Shown here one piece after another: positions 35,050-43,908 of a stretch of 64,000 bases of DNA. Position 1 is the stretch's first letter; each line of letters begins with the position of its first letter. Origin of the DNA: Streptomyces sp. DH12 (lineage in GTDB: Bacteria > Actinomycetota > Actinomycetes > Streptomycetales > Streptomycetaceae); assembly GCF_020873895.1 (NCBI RefSeq), contig NZ_JAHWGT010000016.1:1-64000 (forward strand). Direction: 5' to 3'. The translations under genes and the position numbers were made by a program. The notes beneath the pieces were generated by a model that saw only the letters and a list, made by a program, of their open reading frames with translations, had not been told where the DNA came from and did not search any database.

Positions 35050-35246
35050 CACCTGCTCCAGGTGCCGGGGAGCCGGGCGGGGCGCTGCGGGTAGCGGGGT
35101 CCGGGGCGCTGCGGGCGGGGCCGGCCGATCCGGCGGCGCGGGCGGGGGATGAGCACGAGGTTCTCCTCCAGTCGTCGGGCGGGCAGCGCTGCGCCCCGCT
35201 GACGGAGTGCGGGTGTCGGCGGGGCGCGGCGGGTGGTGCGGCTGGG

Positions 35247-35477
35247 TTATGCGGCGAGGCCGGGGGCCGTGCGGGGGGAGTGCTCACCGGGCGCGGGCGT
35301 GCTGTGGCCCGGCCGGGGCGGGTCCGGCTGCTGCTCGGGGGCGCCTGCCACGTGGGTGCCGATCAGGTAGCCGATCAGCAGCCCGCCGATGCCGAAGACC
35401 TTGTGGCGGTTGGCTTTCCACCAGGTCGGGGCCGGGGGCTCGGTGAGCACTCCTATGACGGTCGGCGCTTTCGCCAA
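35247..35477 (-). CDS. Small single-pass membrane protein
   Basis: 76 residues from a TTG start at 35477; the start is fixed by AAGGAG eight bases upstream. MAKAPTVIGVLTEPPAPTWW, a membrane helix (VFGIGGLLIGYLIGTHVAGA) and a Pro-rich disordered tail. Likely a membrane component of the transfer/spread module. Confidence 0.6.
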   Translation of the reverse strand: MAKAPTVIGVLTEPPAPTWWKANRHKVFGIGGLLIGYLIGTHVAGAPEQQPDPPRPGHSTPAPGEHSPRTAPGLAA

Positions 35478-35536
35478 GACGATGTCTCCTTCTCTCGCGG
35501 ACGGGGTGGTGCGTGCGGCCGGGCGGCCTGTCCGGT

Positions 35537-35572
35537 CCTCGCCCGCCCCCGTACGGGACGGGGTGGGCGAGG
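35537..35572 (-). terminator. Hairpin terminator
   Basis: 13-bp stem: 35537-35549 (CCTCGCCCGCCCC) with 35560-35572, one G-T pair. Lies just downstream of the 35591 gene's stop. Confidence 0.7.
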
Positions 35573-35590
35573 GCCAGGCAGGGCGTCAGG

Positions 35591-35845
35591 TCAGCGGGCG
35601 CGGCGGGTGCGCAGTCGACGGGTGGCCCACTGCCGCAGCCGGTCCAGGCGGGTGGGGTGGGTGTGCCGCCAGGCGGTGGCGAACACGCCGTCCTCGGTCG
35701 GGAACGAGCGCTCGGCGCCGCAGCTGCACACCCAGAAGTACGGCTCGGGGCGGGTCTCGTCGCGTACGGCGGTGACCTTCGCCGGGGCGCCGTCGTGGCG
35801 GCCGTGGAAGGTGCCGAACCGATACTCGTTCTCCTTGAGCTGCAT
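35591..35845 (-). CDS. Small hypothetical protein
   Basis: 84 residues, MQLKENEYRFGTFHGRHDGA...PYFWVCSCGAERSFPTEDGV...AWRHTHPTRLDRL, ending in a strongly basic helix. One CxC pair. Start ATG 35845 after GAAGGGAAT. Probably a small DNA-associated protein; unnamed family seen in Streptomyces plasmids. Confidence 0.6.
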   Translation of the reverse strand: MQLKENEYRFGTFHGRHDGAPAKVTAVRDETRPEPYFWVCSCGAERSFPTEDGVFATAWRHTHPTRLDRLRQWATRRLRTRRAR

Positions 35846-35924
35846 GGGATTCCCTTCGGTTCGGCGCGCGTCCTGATCGGGAGCGCGCCAGAGGTGGTGT
35901 CGGAGCAGGCGCAGCGGACCGGGG

Positions 35925-36736
35925 TCAGCGCTGGAGCGGGTGGACGTTGTCGGGCTCGTCGCCGAAGTCCTCCCCGCCCGGGGTGGGGGTGGGGAGGGTG
36001 GCGTGGATGTGGAGCGCGGGGCTGAACTGGGGCTGGAACTGCGGCGGGTAGTTATGGACGACCGGCCGCAGGGTCAGGCCGCGCAGGGCGAAGATGCTGG
36101 CGAGCGCCCACATGAGGGCGGCCAGCCCGGTGGCGGCGGCGCGGCCTCCGGCCGGGGTGGCGGACCAGATCATGGCGAGGGAGCCGATCCCGAACAGCAG
36201 CCAGCGATGCGGGCGCCGGCGTTGCCGAAGAACCCGCCGACCAGGCCGACCAGCCCGGTCAGCTGCCAGAACGCGTACAGGGCGGCCGGGGCGACGGGCA
36301 GGTGCGCGGCCTGGTCGGCGAGGAACACCCTGATCGGGTGGTCGACCGTGCCCCACAGGCTGCTGCTGTCGCCGGCGCCGGAGGCCGGGACATCGGACAG
36401 GCCCTTGAGCGTGGCGGAGACGATGTCGCCGGCGGCGTCCAGCATCAGCACGATGAGGCTGAGCCCGCCGAACAGGAGGGCGGCCTTGATCCAGGTGGCG
36501 ATCTCGTACCAGCTGACGTGCCGGGCCTGGCCGACCTCCTCCCACCGCTCGTAGAGGAAGCCGCCCTCCTCCCAGGACGCCTTCCACGCGGCGCGCAGCC
36601 ACGCGAGCCGCCCCGTGCCGTGCTGGCCGTCCAGCTCGGGGGCCGGCGGCACGGGCGGCACGGGCGGCAGCTGGTTGAACAGGTCGAGGAAGGAAGGGTT
36701 GTCCTGGCCGTTGATCGGCTTGTCGTTGTGCGTCAT
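35925..36736 (-). pseudogene. Multi-pass membrane protein of the transfer region, frameshifted
   Basis: ATG 36736 opens MTHNDKPINGQDNPSFLDLF..., a Pro-rich linker, then membrane segments (IKAALLFGGLSLIVLMLDAA; ALYAFWQLTGLVGLVGGFFG). Near 36205 the sense changes frame and continues LLFGIGSLAMIWSATPAGGR..., another pair of membrane helices, and a polar tail ending FGDEPDNVHPLQR at 35925. It resembles Spd (plasmid spread) membrane proteins in layout. One indel. Confidence 0.6.
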
Positions 36737-36784
36737 GGCGTGGCTGCTCCCTGTGCCGGAAGGCGGGTGATGGTGGTGGGCGGG

Positions 36785-37279
36785 TCAGTGGATGTCGTTG
36801 CGGGTGCGGGCGAAGAACGCGCCGCGGGTGGTGCTGTTGTTGTGGATCTCGGTGTGGTGGGTGACCGGGCCCTCGTAGACGTTCTTGGTGACGGCCGTGC
36901 GGGCCTTGCTGATCGCGCCGCCGATGGCGGTGGCGGCCATGGCCAGGCCCGCGAACGGCAGGGTGACCATGAGGACCCCGGCGAGGCTGACGGAGGCCAG
37001 GCCCTGCAGGACGAGCCAGGCGCCGCAGCCGATGCCGGTGATCCCGGCGCCCACGCCGATGCTCGCGACGGCGATCCCGGCCGCCCAGGCCGGGACGATC
37101 CGGTGGTCGGGCTGCGGAACGGGCGGGGTGGTGCCGAAGGCCGGCGGTGCGGTGTCGTCGCGGTAGGAGGTGGGGTGCTGCCGGACGGGCTTGCCCGCCC
37201 ACTCATCGAGCAGGCGGCGGGCTTCGGCCGCGGCCTCGCACTCGGGCAGGCCGGACTGGGTGGTGTGCAGGGGGTCCAT
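36785..37279 (-). CDS. Membrane protein of plasmid transfer region (DUF6251-like)
   Basis: 164 residues from ATG 37279. N-terminal soluble part (LPECEAAAEARRLLDEWAGK), two adjacent membrane helices (AWAAGIAVASIGVGAGITGI; SVSLAGVLMVTLPFAGLAMA), then a charged tail (VTKNVYEGPVTHHTEIHNNS) with repeated His/Asn. I associate this with DUF6251/Spd-type proteins, moderately sure. Follows the hairpin at 37308. Confidence 0.6.
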   Translation of the reverse strand: MDPLHTTQSGLPECEAAAEARRLLDEWAGKPVRQHPTSYRDDTAPPAFGTTPPVPQPDHRIVPAWAAGIAVASIGVGAGITGIGCGAWLVLQGLASVSLAGVLMVTLPFAGLAMAATAIGGAISKARTAVTKNVYEGPVTHHTEIHNNSTTRGAFFARTRNDIH

Positions 37280-37307
37280 CAGGGGTCTCCGATCACGCGG
37301 GAAGGGT

Positions 37308-37340
37308 GCGCCCTCCCGGCCGTGGTGGCGGGGAGGGCGC
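37308..37340. terminator. Hairpin
   Basis: 10-bp stem GCGCCCTCCC (37308-37317) / GGGAGGGCGC (37331-37340), immediately upstream of the 37279 gene on the minus strand; a second long hairpin follows at 37374-37401. These probably end transcription from the right. Confidence 0.6.
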
Positions 37341-37500
37341 GTGGGGGAGTGGTCGCGCGCAGCGGGGAAGGGCGTCGCCGGAGTCGTGTCCGGCGGCGCC
37401 CTTCGGCGTTGTGCAGCAGGTGGTTTGTGGCTGGCGGGTGGGTAGTCACCGCCCGGCGCCCCGGGCATCCTCGATCCGGCAGCGCGGTGGAGGGATTCGG

Positions 37501-37662
37501 GTGGAGTTCGTCTTCGATTGCGGTTGGTGCGGCGGGGACAACTACTTCGTCGGCAGGCAGGTCGGCTTCTGGGTCGACAAGTGGGAGATCCCCTCGGAGT
37601 GGGACTGCCGTTTCTGCGACGGGCTCAACTACACGCCCGACCCGCCGTGGACCGAGGCGTAG
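37501..37662 (+). CDS. Small zinc-ribbon protein, opposite to the transfer genes
   Basis: 53 residues from GTG 37501 (GGAGGGATTCGG upstream). VEFVFDCGWCGGDNYFVGRQ...WEIPSEWDCRFCDGLNYTPD: two CxxC pairs forming one zinc ribbon. It is the only rightward gene between 33 and 51 kb and ends one base before the opposite gene. Function unknown. Confidence 0.65.
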   Translation: MEFVFDCGWCGGDNYFVGRQVGFWVDKWEIPSEWDCRFCDGLNYTPDPPWTEA

Positions 37663-37663
37663 G

Positions 37664-37853
37664 TCAGAAGCTGGCGAGCAGTCCGGCGAGCGCGGTCAGG
37701 CCGGTGTTGATGGCCGGGGCCAGGCCGGTCGCGGCGAGGGTGAAGCCGAACAGCGTGCAGGTCAGCGCGGGGCCGACGCGGACGTGTCCGCCCTTGACCA
37801 GGACGACGACGATGATGGCGAGCAGCGCGGCGGCGGAGATGGACAGGCCCACG
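37664..37853 (-). CDS. Small two-helix membrane protein
   Basis: 62 residues from GTG 37853 (AAGGAG, nine bases upstream): two hydrophobic helices (ISAAALLAIIVVVLVKGGHV; CTLFGFTLAATGLAPAINTG) and almost nothing else. Similar in size and position to small Spd proteins next to traB in Streptomyces plasmids. Confidence 0.65.
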
Positions 37854-37929
37854 ACGGGGGACTCCTTCGTGAAGAACGGGGGCCGGCCGCTGTTCGGGCG
37901 GGCCGGCCCCTGGGCGATGAGTGGGTGGG

Positions 37930-40074
37930 TCAGGCGTTGGTGAGGCTCTTGATGGCCTCCAGCGCCTGGCGGGGCGAGGTGACCTTCGGCTCGGCGCGGC
38001 GGCCGCTCTTGGAGCCGCGCCCGCCTCCGCCCTTGCCGCCGCCTCCGCGCCGGCGGGGCTTGCCGTCGCCGTCGTCGTCCTCGTCGGGCTCGGGCCAGAA
38101 CTCGCCGGGCCGCGGCTCGGGCTCGCTCCAGTCGAACCACAGGCCGAGCTTGGTCAGCTCCTCGATCTCGTAGTCGGTGAGCCGGTGGATCTCGCTGGGG
38201 AACAGGCTGGAGAGGTCGTGGTCGAAGTCGACGTACAGGGCCTTCATCAGGACGGCCCGCCCGTTGTCGAGGACCACGACCGCGACGCCGCCGGTGGAGA
38301 CGCCGTTCTCGGGCTCGGCCTCGCCGGCCATGGCCCGCTCGATCGCGCTGCCTTCCTTGGGGGCGTAGCGGGCGGGGATGGTCGGGACGTCGTAGGCGTT
38401 CTCCATGGTGCCCTCCGCCGCCTTGCGGGTGGCGCCGGGCGAGCCCATGTTGAAGATGACCGGCCGACTGTTCTGCCGCAGGTTGTCCTTCATCTCCGTG
38501 GAGAAGCCGTTGTGCGCGAACGGCGACTGTCCGGCCGGGTTGAATCCGATGCCGTACTTGAGGCCCATGACGGTCAGGGCGTCGCCGTCGGCCTGGATGA
38601 ACTCGCCGTACTCGGGGTCCTGGCTCGCGGTCATGAACTCATCCGCGTAGACGTTGAGCTGCTTGTAGGGGCAGCGCGGGTCGCCGGGCTTGTAGTCGTG
38701 CGGCTTGCCGTCGTGCGCCCACGGCATCTCCGCCCGGATCTCGCACAGGGCCTTGGCCGCGCGCAGCTGGCGGGCCATGTAGAGCGGGGTGATGCCCTGG
38801 CGGTCGATGTACTCACCCAGGGCGGTGGTCTTCTCGTCCTTGAAGCAGGACGACAGCCACACGATCTGTCCGGCGTTGGACTCGGCCACCATGGTGACGG
38901 CGAAGAACTGCGTCTTGCCGCCGCGGGTGACACCGAGGACCAGGCCGTGCTTGGCGGCGTTCTTGTCGTGCTGGAACACGAAGTTGTGCACCGGCTGGCC
39001 GGTGATGCTGAACCCGCACACGTACATGCCCTTGGCGTCCGGGGTGAGCAGCTCGCGGGTGGCGGGGAACTTCGGGGACAGCGGCGGGGTGTCGAACACG
39101 CTGATCAGGAACTCGGCTCCTTCGACCAGGACGAAGACGCGGCTGTCGTCATCGGGCAGACCCAGGCCGCGGCAGACCTTGGACAGGTCGATGCGCGGAG
39201 TCTCGGTGGAGTCGGCCATCCGCGCCCGGTAGAACGTCACCCCGCGCTCGTTGTCGCGGGTGGTGTGGACCAGCTCGGAGCCGGGGGCGCCGCCCTTGGC
39301 GCTGGCGACCCGGTCCGTCCACTTCTCCTGGTCGGTCGGCTTGGTGCGGCGGCGCTGGTTGGCGTCGGGGGTGATGTGGGCCTCCATCCAGCCGGGGCCG
39401 CCCTGGCGGCCGGGCTGGATGGCGACCTCGGAGAGCACGACGTCGCTGGAGGGCACCGCGAACGGGGCGGCGACCGCGGCCTCGGTGAGGCCGGTGATCG
39501 GCCGTCCGGTCTCCGAGGCGCGCAGCAGGATCGTCAGGTCGTGCCGCTGCCCGGGGTGCCGGGTGGCCTTGACGACGTGGGTGCGGCCGGGCATCCCGGC
39601 GTTCTCCCACAGCATCCGCACCTCGCGGGTGAGCAGGTCCGCGCCGTCGTCCACCACCGGCGGGGCCACCGGCTCAGGGATTTCAGCGGGCGCCAGCTGC
39701 GGGGCGGGGGCGGCGAGGGCGGGACGGTGGCGGCGGCGGGAGTGCCGGGAGTAAGGCAGCACCAGCAGGCCGAGTGCCGCCCATCCGGCGGCGAGCAGCC
39801 CGTCCATCCCGTACGGGCCCCAGCCGACGGTGTTCTTGGCGGCGACGTCGACGGCGGCGGCCAGAACCAGCGGGGTCCAGCGCAGGATCTTGCGTCCGGC
39901 GCCGGACTCGTCGCTCTTGGCGGCGAGCACCCAGCCGCCGATCCCGGCCGCGCCGGCGAGCTGCACGACCTGATTGACGGGGCTGTCTGGGTAGAGGTTC
40001 GGGGCCACGGCCAGCACGGGCGCGGCGAGGGTGTAGGCGAGGCGTTCGAGCGTGACACTGCGCGGCGTGGCCAC
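37930..40074 (-). CDS. FtsK/SpoIIIE-like conjugative DNA translocase (TraB-like)
   Basis: 714 residues. Two or three membrane helices in the first 110 residues, then a cytoplasmic part with Walker A GVTRGGKT (381-388) and Walker B LNVYADEF (~473-480). C-terminal Gly/Arg/Lys-rich stretch (GGGGKGGGGRGSKSGRR) before a short helix. Streptomyces conjugation needs one FtsK-like ATPase that moves double-stranded DNA through the septum between hyphae; this is the candidate. ATG 40074 follows GAAGGAGAA. A perfect 16-bp hairpin separates it from the gene upstream. Confidence 0.85.
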   Translation of the reverse strand: MATPRSVTLERLAYTLAAPVLAVAPNLYPDSPVNQVVQLAGAAGIGGWVLAAKSDESGAGRKILRWTPLVLAAAVDVAAKNTVGWGPYGMDGLLAAGWAALGLLVLPYSRHSRRRHRPALAAPAPQLAPAEIPEPVAPPVVDDGADLLTREVRMLWENAGMPGRTHVVKATRHPGQRHDLTILLRASETGRPITGLTEAAVAAPFAVPSSDVVLSEVAIQPGRQGGPGWMEAHITPDANQRRRTKPTDQEKWTDRVASAKGGAPGSELVHTTRDNERGVTFYRARMADSTETPRIDLSKVCRGLGLPDDDSRVFVLVEGAEFLISVFDTPPLSPKFPATRELLTPDAKGMYVCGFSITGQPVHNFVFQHDKNAAKHGLVLGVTRGGKTQFFAVTMVAESNAGQIVWLSSCFKDEKTTALGEYIDRQGITPLYMARQLRAAKALCEIRAEMPWAHDGKPHDYKPGDPRCPYKQLNVYADEFMTASQDPEYGEFIQADGDALTVMGLKYGIGFNPAGQSPFAHNGFSTEMKDNLRQNSRPVIFNMGSPGATRKAAEGTMENAYDVPTIPARYAPKEGSAIERAMAGEAEPENGVSTGGVAVVVLDNGRAVLMKALYVDFDHDLSSLFPSEIHRLTDYEIEELTKLGLWFDWSEPEPRPGEFWPEPDEDDDGDGKPRRRGGGGKGGGGRGSKSGRRAEPKVTSPRQALEAIKSLTNA

Positions 40075-40099
40075 CGGCTTCTCCTTCGGGGCGAATGGC

Positions 40100-40135
40100 C
40101 ACGGGCGGCCCCGCGTTGTCGCGGGGCCGCCCGTG
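40100..40135 (-). terminator. Perfect 16-bp hairpin upstream of the translocase gene
   Basis: CACGGGCGGCCCCGCG (40100-40115) pairs with 40120-40135, loop TTGT. It lies between two leftward genes, 25 bases before the translocase ATG, so it may set the relative expression of the pair. Confidence 0.75.
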
Positions 40136-40157
40136 TCAGGGGCGGGGGAGTAGGGGG

Positions 40158-40574
40158 TCAGCGGTTGAAGAACCCGGGCCGGGGCGTCTTCTCGCGCCGG
40201 CCCGAGCGGATGTCGTCCAGCGCGCCGTAGAGCCGGGCGTGGGTGCGCCGGGTCTGGTGGGTGAGGTCGGCGGTCTCCTGCGCGGTGTCGGAGAGCTTCT
40301 TGACCTGCACCCCGGCGCCGCCGAGGGCGACGGCGACGTTGCTGGTCAGCTCCACGAACTTCGCGTCGAGTCCGGCGTTGTCGATGTCGCGGGCCACGTC
40401 CTCGGCCCGCTTGGTGTTCCTGCGGATGCTGCGCATGAGCTCCTCGAGGCCGAGCCCGGCGTCGTCGAGCGCGCGTCCGAGGGTGTCGAGCTTGGCCTGG
40501 ACGGCCTTGTAGCGGTTGTCGCCGTCGGCGACGGCGGGCGCCGTGCCGTCGGTGCGGGGTGCGGGGCTGCTCAT
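40158..40574 (-). CDS. Coiled-coil protein of transfer region
   Basis: 138 residues from ATG 40574. Nearly all helical: NRYKAVQAKLDTLGRALDDA...EELMRSIRRNTKRAEDVARD...VKKLSDTAQETADLTHQTRR, with heptad pattern, then a basic end (DDIRSGRREKTPRPGFFNR). Probably an accessory factor of the translocase encoded next. Confidence 0.65.
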   Translation of the reverse strand: MSSPAPRTDGTAPAVADGDNRYKAVQAKLDTLGRALDDAGLGLEELMRSIRRNTKRAEDVARDIDNAGLDAKFVELTSNVAVALGGAGVQVKKLSDTAQETADLTHQTRRTHARLYGALDDIRSGRREKTPRPGFFNR

Positions 40575-40594
40575 CAGCGGTTTCCTCTCTGCTT

Positions 40595-42841
40595 CTAGTC
40601 GTGGTGGGCGGCGGCCGAGGTGTACGTCAGGCCCGCGTCTTCCTTGGCGGCCATGTCCTCGCCGTACACGCGGGCGACCATCGCGGCCGCGAGCTTGGCG
40701 GCCTCCAGGGCCAGCCCGCACTCGGTCGCGCACCGTTCGGCCTGCTGCTTCATGCGGGCCGCGGAGTCGGCCAGGTCCGAGATCAGCTCGGTGACCTGGG
40801 TGCTGACGTTGTGGTCGCCGACCAGGTCGGTGGCCATGTCCCGCAGGGCGTCGGCGACCTTGTCCAGGGCCTCCGCGAGGGCTTCGGCCCGCTCCTGGTC
40901 GGAGGCGGCCTGGATGGCGATGTTCGCCATCTCTATCAGGTACTCGTCGAACGTGATGTCCGTGCGGTGCTGGGCGGCCAGGCCGCCGTTGCCGGACGGC
41001 CTGCTGACCTGCGAGCTGCTCACGCTGCTCCCTTCCATGCTGGTCGGCCGGCTGGTGCCGGGCCTGGCGGTGTGCGGCTCCGGCGCGGGCGGCAGGCCCC
41101 GCACGCCGGTCGTGACGGCCGCGGGTCCGTCGGGGACGATGTCGGCGTCGACGATGTCGTCCTCACCGCTCTTGGTGCCGGTGCGGGGCGGGCGGGTGGG
41201 CCGGTCGGGCCACTCCACTGTCGGCGTGGAATCCTCCGCGCCGAACGGACTGTCCGCCGGGCGGCCGGACCGTCCGGAGCGTCCCGTACGACCGCGTCCA
41301 GCCCGACCGGTGCGACCGGCGCGGCTCGTACGGCCGCGACGTCCGGCCCGGCCCGTGCTGGCGGTGCGCCGACGCCGGAACCGACGCTTCTTCGCGCCGC
41401 CAGACACCCCGTCACCGGCCTTGGAGTCCTTGCCCGGCTCGTCGCCCGCCTTGCCGTCCTTCGCGGCGCTGGAGGCCCCGTCAGGCCCGTCCTTGGCGGC
41501 CTTGGAGTCCTTGCCGTCGGCGCCCTTGGCCTTGGAGTCCTCCGAGCCCTTGCCCTTGGAGTCCTTCTCCTTGGTCAGGCTGACCTTCTCCGCCCCAGCG
41601 GCCTTGGCGTCCTTCGCCTCCTTGGCGGCCTTCGCGTCGGCGCGGCGCTTGTCGAAGCGGCGCTGGGCTTCCTCGCCGACGGCCTGGCCCAACGTGGTGC
41701 GGCCCGAGCCGGCCGACGCCGCAGCTTCCCGCTTCGCCTTCCGCGCCTCCGCCCGCGCCGCCTTCTTGGCGCGGCGCTCCTCCCACGCCTGCTGCCGCTG
41801 CGCGCGGGCCTGGTCGCGGTCCTTGGACCGGTCCGCGACATCGGCGGCGTGCCCGGCGCTGCGCCGTTCCTGCCGCCCGGCCTGCCGGGCCCCGGCGCGC
41901 TCCTGGCGGCCGCGGGCCCGCTCGGCACGGGCGCTGGATGCCGGACCGCGCTCGGCCCGACCGTTGCCGTCGCCCTTCGAGCCGCCGCTGCGGCCGGAGC
42001 CGCCAGAGCCCGTCTGAGAGCCTTTCGAGCCCCCGGACGACCCGTCGCGCCCGGAACCGGCTGCACGGCCGCCAGAGCCCCGTTCGGGGCCCTTCGCGCC
42101 GCCCTTGCCGCCTCCGCCGCCCCCCGTCGCGCCGGTCCCCGAACGGCCGCCAGGGCCGCCGGAGTTGGAGCCGCGCGACGGCCCGGACCGGTTCGGCCCG
42201 GCGCCGGAGTTGGTGCGGGAGGGCCCCGCGCCGCCACCGCCGCGCGAGGACCCGCCACCACCGCCGCCGGCCTTCGAGCGGCCCTTGTCCGTCCCCATCC
42301 CGGAGCCGGACGCCTTCGTGCGGTCGGCGTCGGCCTTTCCGCGCGCCGCCGCCTTGTCGCCCTTCGCTTTCATCATCGCGGCGTGGAGCTTTCCGTTCTG
42401 CTCCATCATCGCGACTTCCTGAGCGGTGCGGCCCTCGATCAGCGCCGCCTTCCGCGCTATTTCAGCCTCGCGGAAAGGCGCCTCGCTTTCGTGATTGGCC
42501 CGCGCCATTTCCAGCCGGAATTCCAACCAGTCACCGAGACGGTCGGCGAGAGAGCGGCGCTGTTCGTATTCGCCCTCCGCGTATGCGCCTTCGGATTCCC
42601 CGGTTACCGGCGGGACGATTCCCTCGGAACGCATTGCCAGTGCGGGGTCGGGGGCCGCCGGAACTGCGGGGAGTTCCATGGTGGTCTCCTCCGGGCTCTC
42701 CGGGGGAGCCTCCGGGACGTCTTCCGGCGGCGGAATGGTGTCGATGAAATCCGGGATCGGCGGCAGCTCGTAGGTGGAATCACCGCTCCACGGGCCGTGG
42801 ACCAGGGTCCCGCCGCCGGTCTCGTCGGACTCGTCGGACAC
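40595..42841 (-). CDS. Large, mostly disordered transfer-region protein
   Basis: 748 residues from GTG 42841 (GGAGGGGAGG upstream). Acidic/Pro N terminus, a helical part (YEQRRSLADRLGDWLEFRLE...HESEAPFREAEIARKAALIE), then ~400 residues of low complexity: Gly/Ser/Arg-rich, Lys/Asp/Ala repeats (KDSKAAKDGPDG type) and Arg-rich GRTGRAGRGRTG. The C-terminal ~120 residues are an ordered helical domain (TDITFDEYLIEMANIAIQAA...VADALRDMATDLVGDHNVST). The high positive charge suggests DNA binding. No known family assigned. Confidence 0.7.
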   Translation of the reverse strand: MSDESDETGGGTLVHGPWSGDSTYELPPIPDFIDTIPPPEDVPEAPPESPEETTMELPAVPAAPDPALAMRSEGIVPPVTGESEGAYAEGEYEQRRSLADRLGDWLEFRLEMARANHESEAPFREAEIARKAALIEGRTAQEVAMMEQNGKLHAAMMKAKGDKAAARGKADADRTKASGSGMGTDKGRSKAGGGGGGSSRGGGGAGPSRTNSGAGPNRSGPSRGSNSGGPGGRSGTGATGGGGGGKGGAKGPERGSGGRAAGSGRDGSSGGSKGSQTGSGGSGRSGGSKGDGNGRAERGPASSARAERARGRQERAGARQAGRQERRSAGHAADVADRSKDRDQARAQRQQAWEERRAKKAARAEARKAKREAAASAGSGRTTLGQAVGEEAQRRFDKRRADAKAAKEAKDAKAAGAEKVSLTKEKDSKGKGSEDSKAKGADGKDSKAAKDGPDGASSAAKDGKAGDEPGKDSKAGDGVSGGAKKRRFRRRRTASTGRAGRRGRTSRAGRTGRAGRGRTGRSGRSGRPADSPFGAEDSTPTVEWPDRPTRPPRTGTKSGEDDIVDADIVPDGPAAVTTGVRGLPPAPEPHTARPGTSRPTSMEGSSVSSSQVSRPSGNGGLAAQHRTDITFDEYLIEMANIAIQAASDQERAEALAEALDKVADALRDMATDLVGDHNVSTQVTELISDLADSAARMKQQAERCATECGLALEAAKLAAAMVARVYGEDMAAKEDAGLTYTSAAAHHD

Positions 42842-42886
42842 GGGGCACCTCCCCTCCTGGGAACTTGACAGACAGTGGGGTCTCGT

Positions 42887-42916
42887 GTGCACGCGCGTGC
42901 ACGTGCACGTGTGCAC
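42887..42916. repeat. Nested GTGCAC palindromes
   Basis: 30 bases with four GTGCAC units, including the perfect 16-mer GTGCACGCGCGTGCAC. It lies between the 42841 start and the 42932 terminator, so it could be an operator for the leftward gene. Confidence 0.6.
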
Positions 42917-42931
42917 GCTTTACGCGCGCGA

Positions 42932-42956
42932 GGCCCCGCCGGAGCCCGGCGGGGCC
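42932..42956 (-). terminator. Hairpin terminator
   Basis: GGCCCCGCC (42932-42940) / GGCGGGGCC (42948-42956), loop 7, just after the stop of the 42971 gene. Confidence 0.7.
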
Positions 42957-42970
42957 TTCGTGGGTGACGC

Positions 42971-43279
42971 TCAGTGACGCGGGCCGTGCTGCTTCAGGAC
43001 GGTGTCCGCGTACTGCATGAGGTGGTCGAACAGCCGCGGGTCGCCCGCCTGCCGCTTCTCCAGCACCAGCTTGAAGAGGCGGCAGACCAGCGTGAATGCG
43101 GTGAGGACATCGCCGCGACCGGCTTTGACTTCCCTGGTGATTTCAGTCCGGGTGACTCGGAGCCAGAATTCCATCCGGCCGGTATCTCCGCGACTTTCGA
43201 TCGCCTTGCGTTCTTCTTCCTGCAGCCAGCTGTTCCGCCCTTGAATGGAGCGTTCGATGCTGCTGAGGGGGCGCGTCAC
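42971..43279 (-). CDS. Small helical protein
   Basis: 102 residues from GTG 43279, which overlaps the upstream stop (GTGA). MTRPLSSIERSIQGRNSWLQ..., helices GDVLTAFTLVCRLFKLVLEK and DPRLFDHLMQYADTVLKQHG. Coupled to the 43755 gene; probably a partner. Unknown family. Confidence 0.6.
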   Translation of the reverse strand: MTRPLSSIERSIQGRNSWLQEEERKAIESRGDTGRMEFWLRVTRTEITREVKAGRGDVLTAFTLVCRLFKLVLEKRQAGDPRLFDHLMQYADTVLKQHGPRH

Positions 43280-43755
43280 GCCGACTCCCTCTTACCGAGG
43301 TCGTAAATCGACGTGGGGCCACTGTAGCCGGAATTCTGCGGCTGCGCACCCTGCTGCGGTGGGTTGGGCGCGGCCTGGAGGACCGGCGGGTTCTTCTTCC
43401 GCTGCTTTTCCAGCTCCTTTTCCTTCCTGTCCTTGGCCGTATTCACCACGGCCTCGTCGTGGGCGCGGCGCTTGTAGGCACTCTTTTCCAGTCCGGCGGT
43501 CAGGTTGTTCAGGTTCTTGAGAACCTGCCCGAGGGCCTTTTCGACGGGCATGGCGCGCAGCCGGGCGTGGTACCAGCGGTCGCCCTCCACGTGGGTGTCG
43601 CGCAGGTGCACGCGGGTCTCGTGGGCGAGGGTCTCCAGGTTCTTGCCGATGTCCAGCAGGACCCGCTGGACATCGGCCAGATACCGGGCGGTCGCCTCCG
43701 GGCTCTGCGCGACGTCGCGCAGGGGGGAGTGGTTCGGGTCGTTGTTGCTGTTCAC
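43276..43755 (-). CDS. Helical/coiled-coil protein of transfer region
   Basis: 159 residues from GTG 43755 (GGAGGGAAACC upstream): VNSNNDPNHSPLRDVAQSPE..., long helix (ATARYLADVQRVLLDIGKNL...), ALGQVLKNLNNLTAGLEKSA, a basic KDRKEKELEKQRKK segment and a Gln/Pro-rich tail. Similar style to the 40574 gene. Unknown. Confidence 0.6.
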   Translation of the reverse strand: MNSNNDPNHSPLRDVAQSPEATARYLADVQRVLLDIGKNLETLAHETRVHLRDTHVEGDRWYHARLRAMPVEKALGQVLKNLNNLTAGLEKSAYKRRAHDEAVVNTAKDRKEKELEKQRKKNPPVLQAAPNPPQQGAQPQNSGYSGPTSIYDLGKRESA

Positions 43756-43817
43756 GGCGGGGTTTCCCTCCTGGGGTGCTGGTGGGTGTGTCGACTGCTT
43801 CCGGCAGTCGCAGCGAA

Positions 43818-43843
43818 GGCCAGCCCGATTCCTGGGGCTGGCC
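43818..43843 (-). terminator. Hairpin terminator
   Basis: GGCCAGCCC (43818-43826) / GGGCTGGCC (43835-43843), loop 8, between the 43909 stop and the 43755 start. Confidence 0.65.
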
Positions 43844-43908
43844 CTCACTGGTGTGTGCCGGACGGATAGACCTGCGGCCTGTCGAGGCCGGCAGGTGCCG
43901 GCCTTGCG

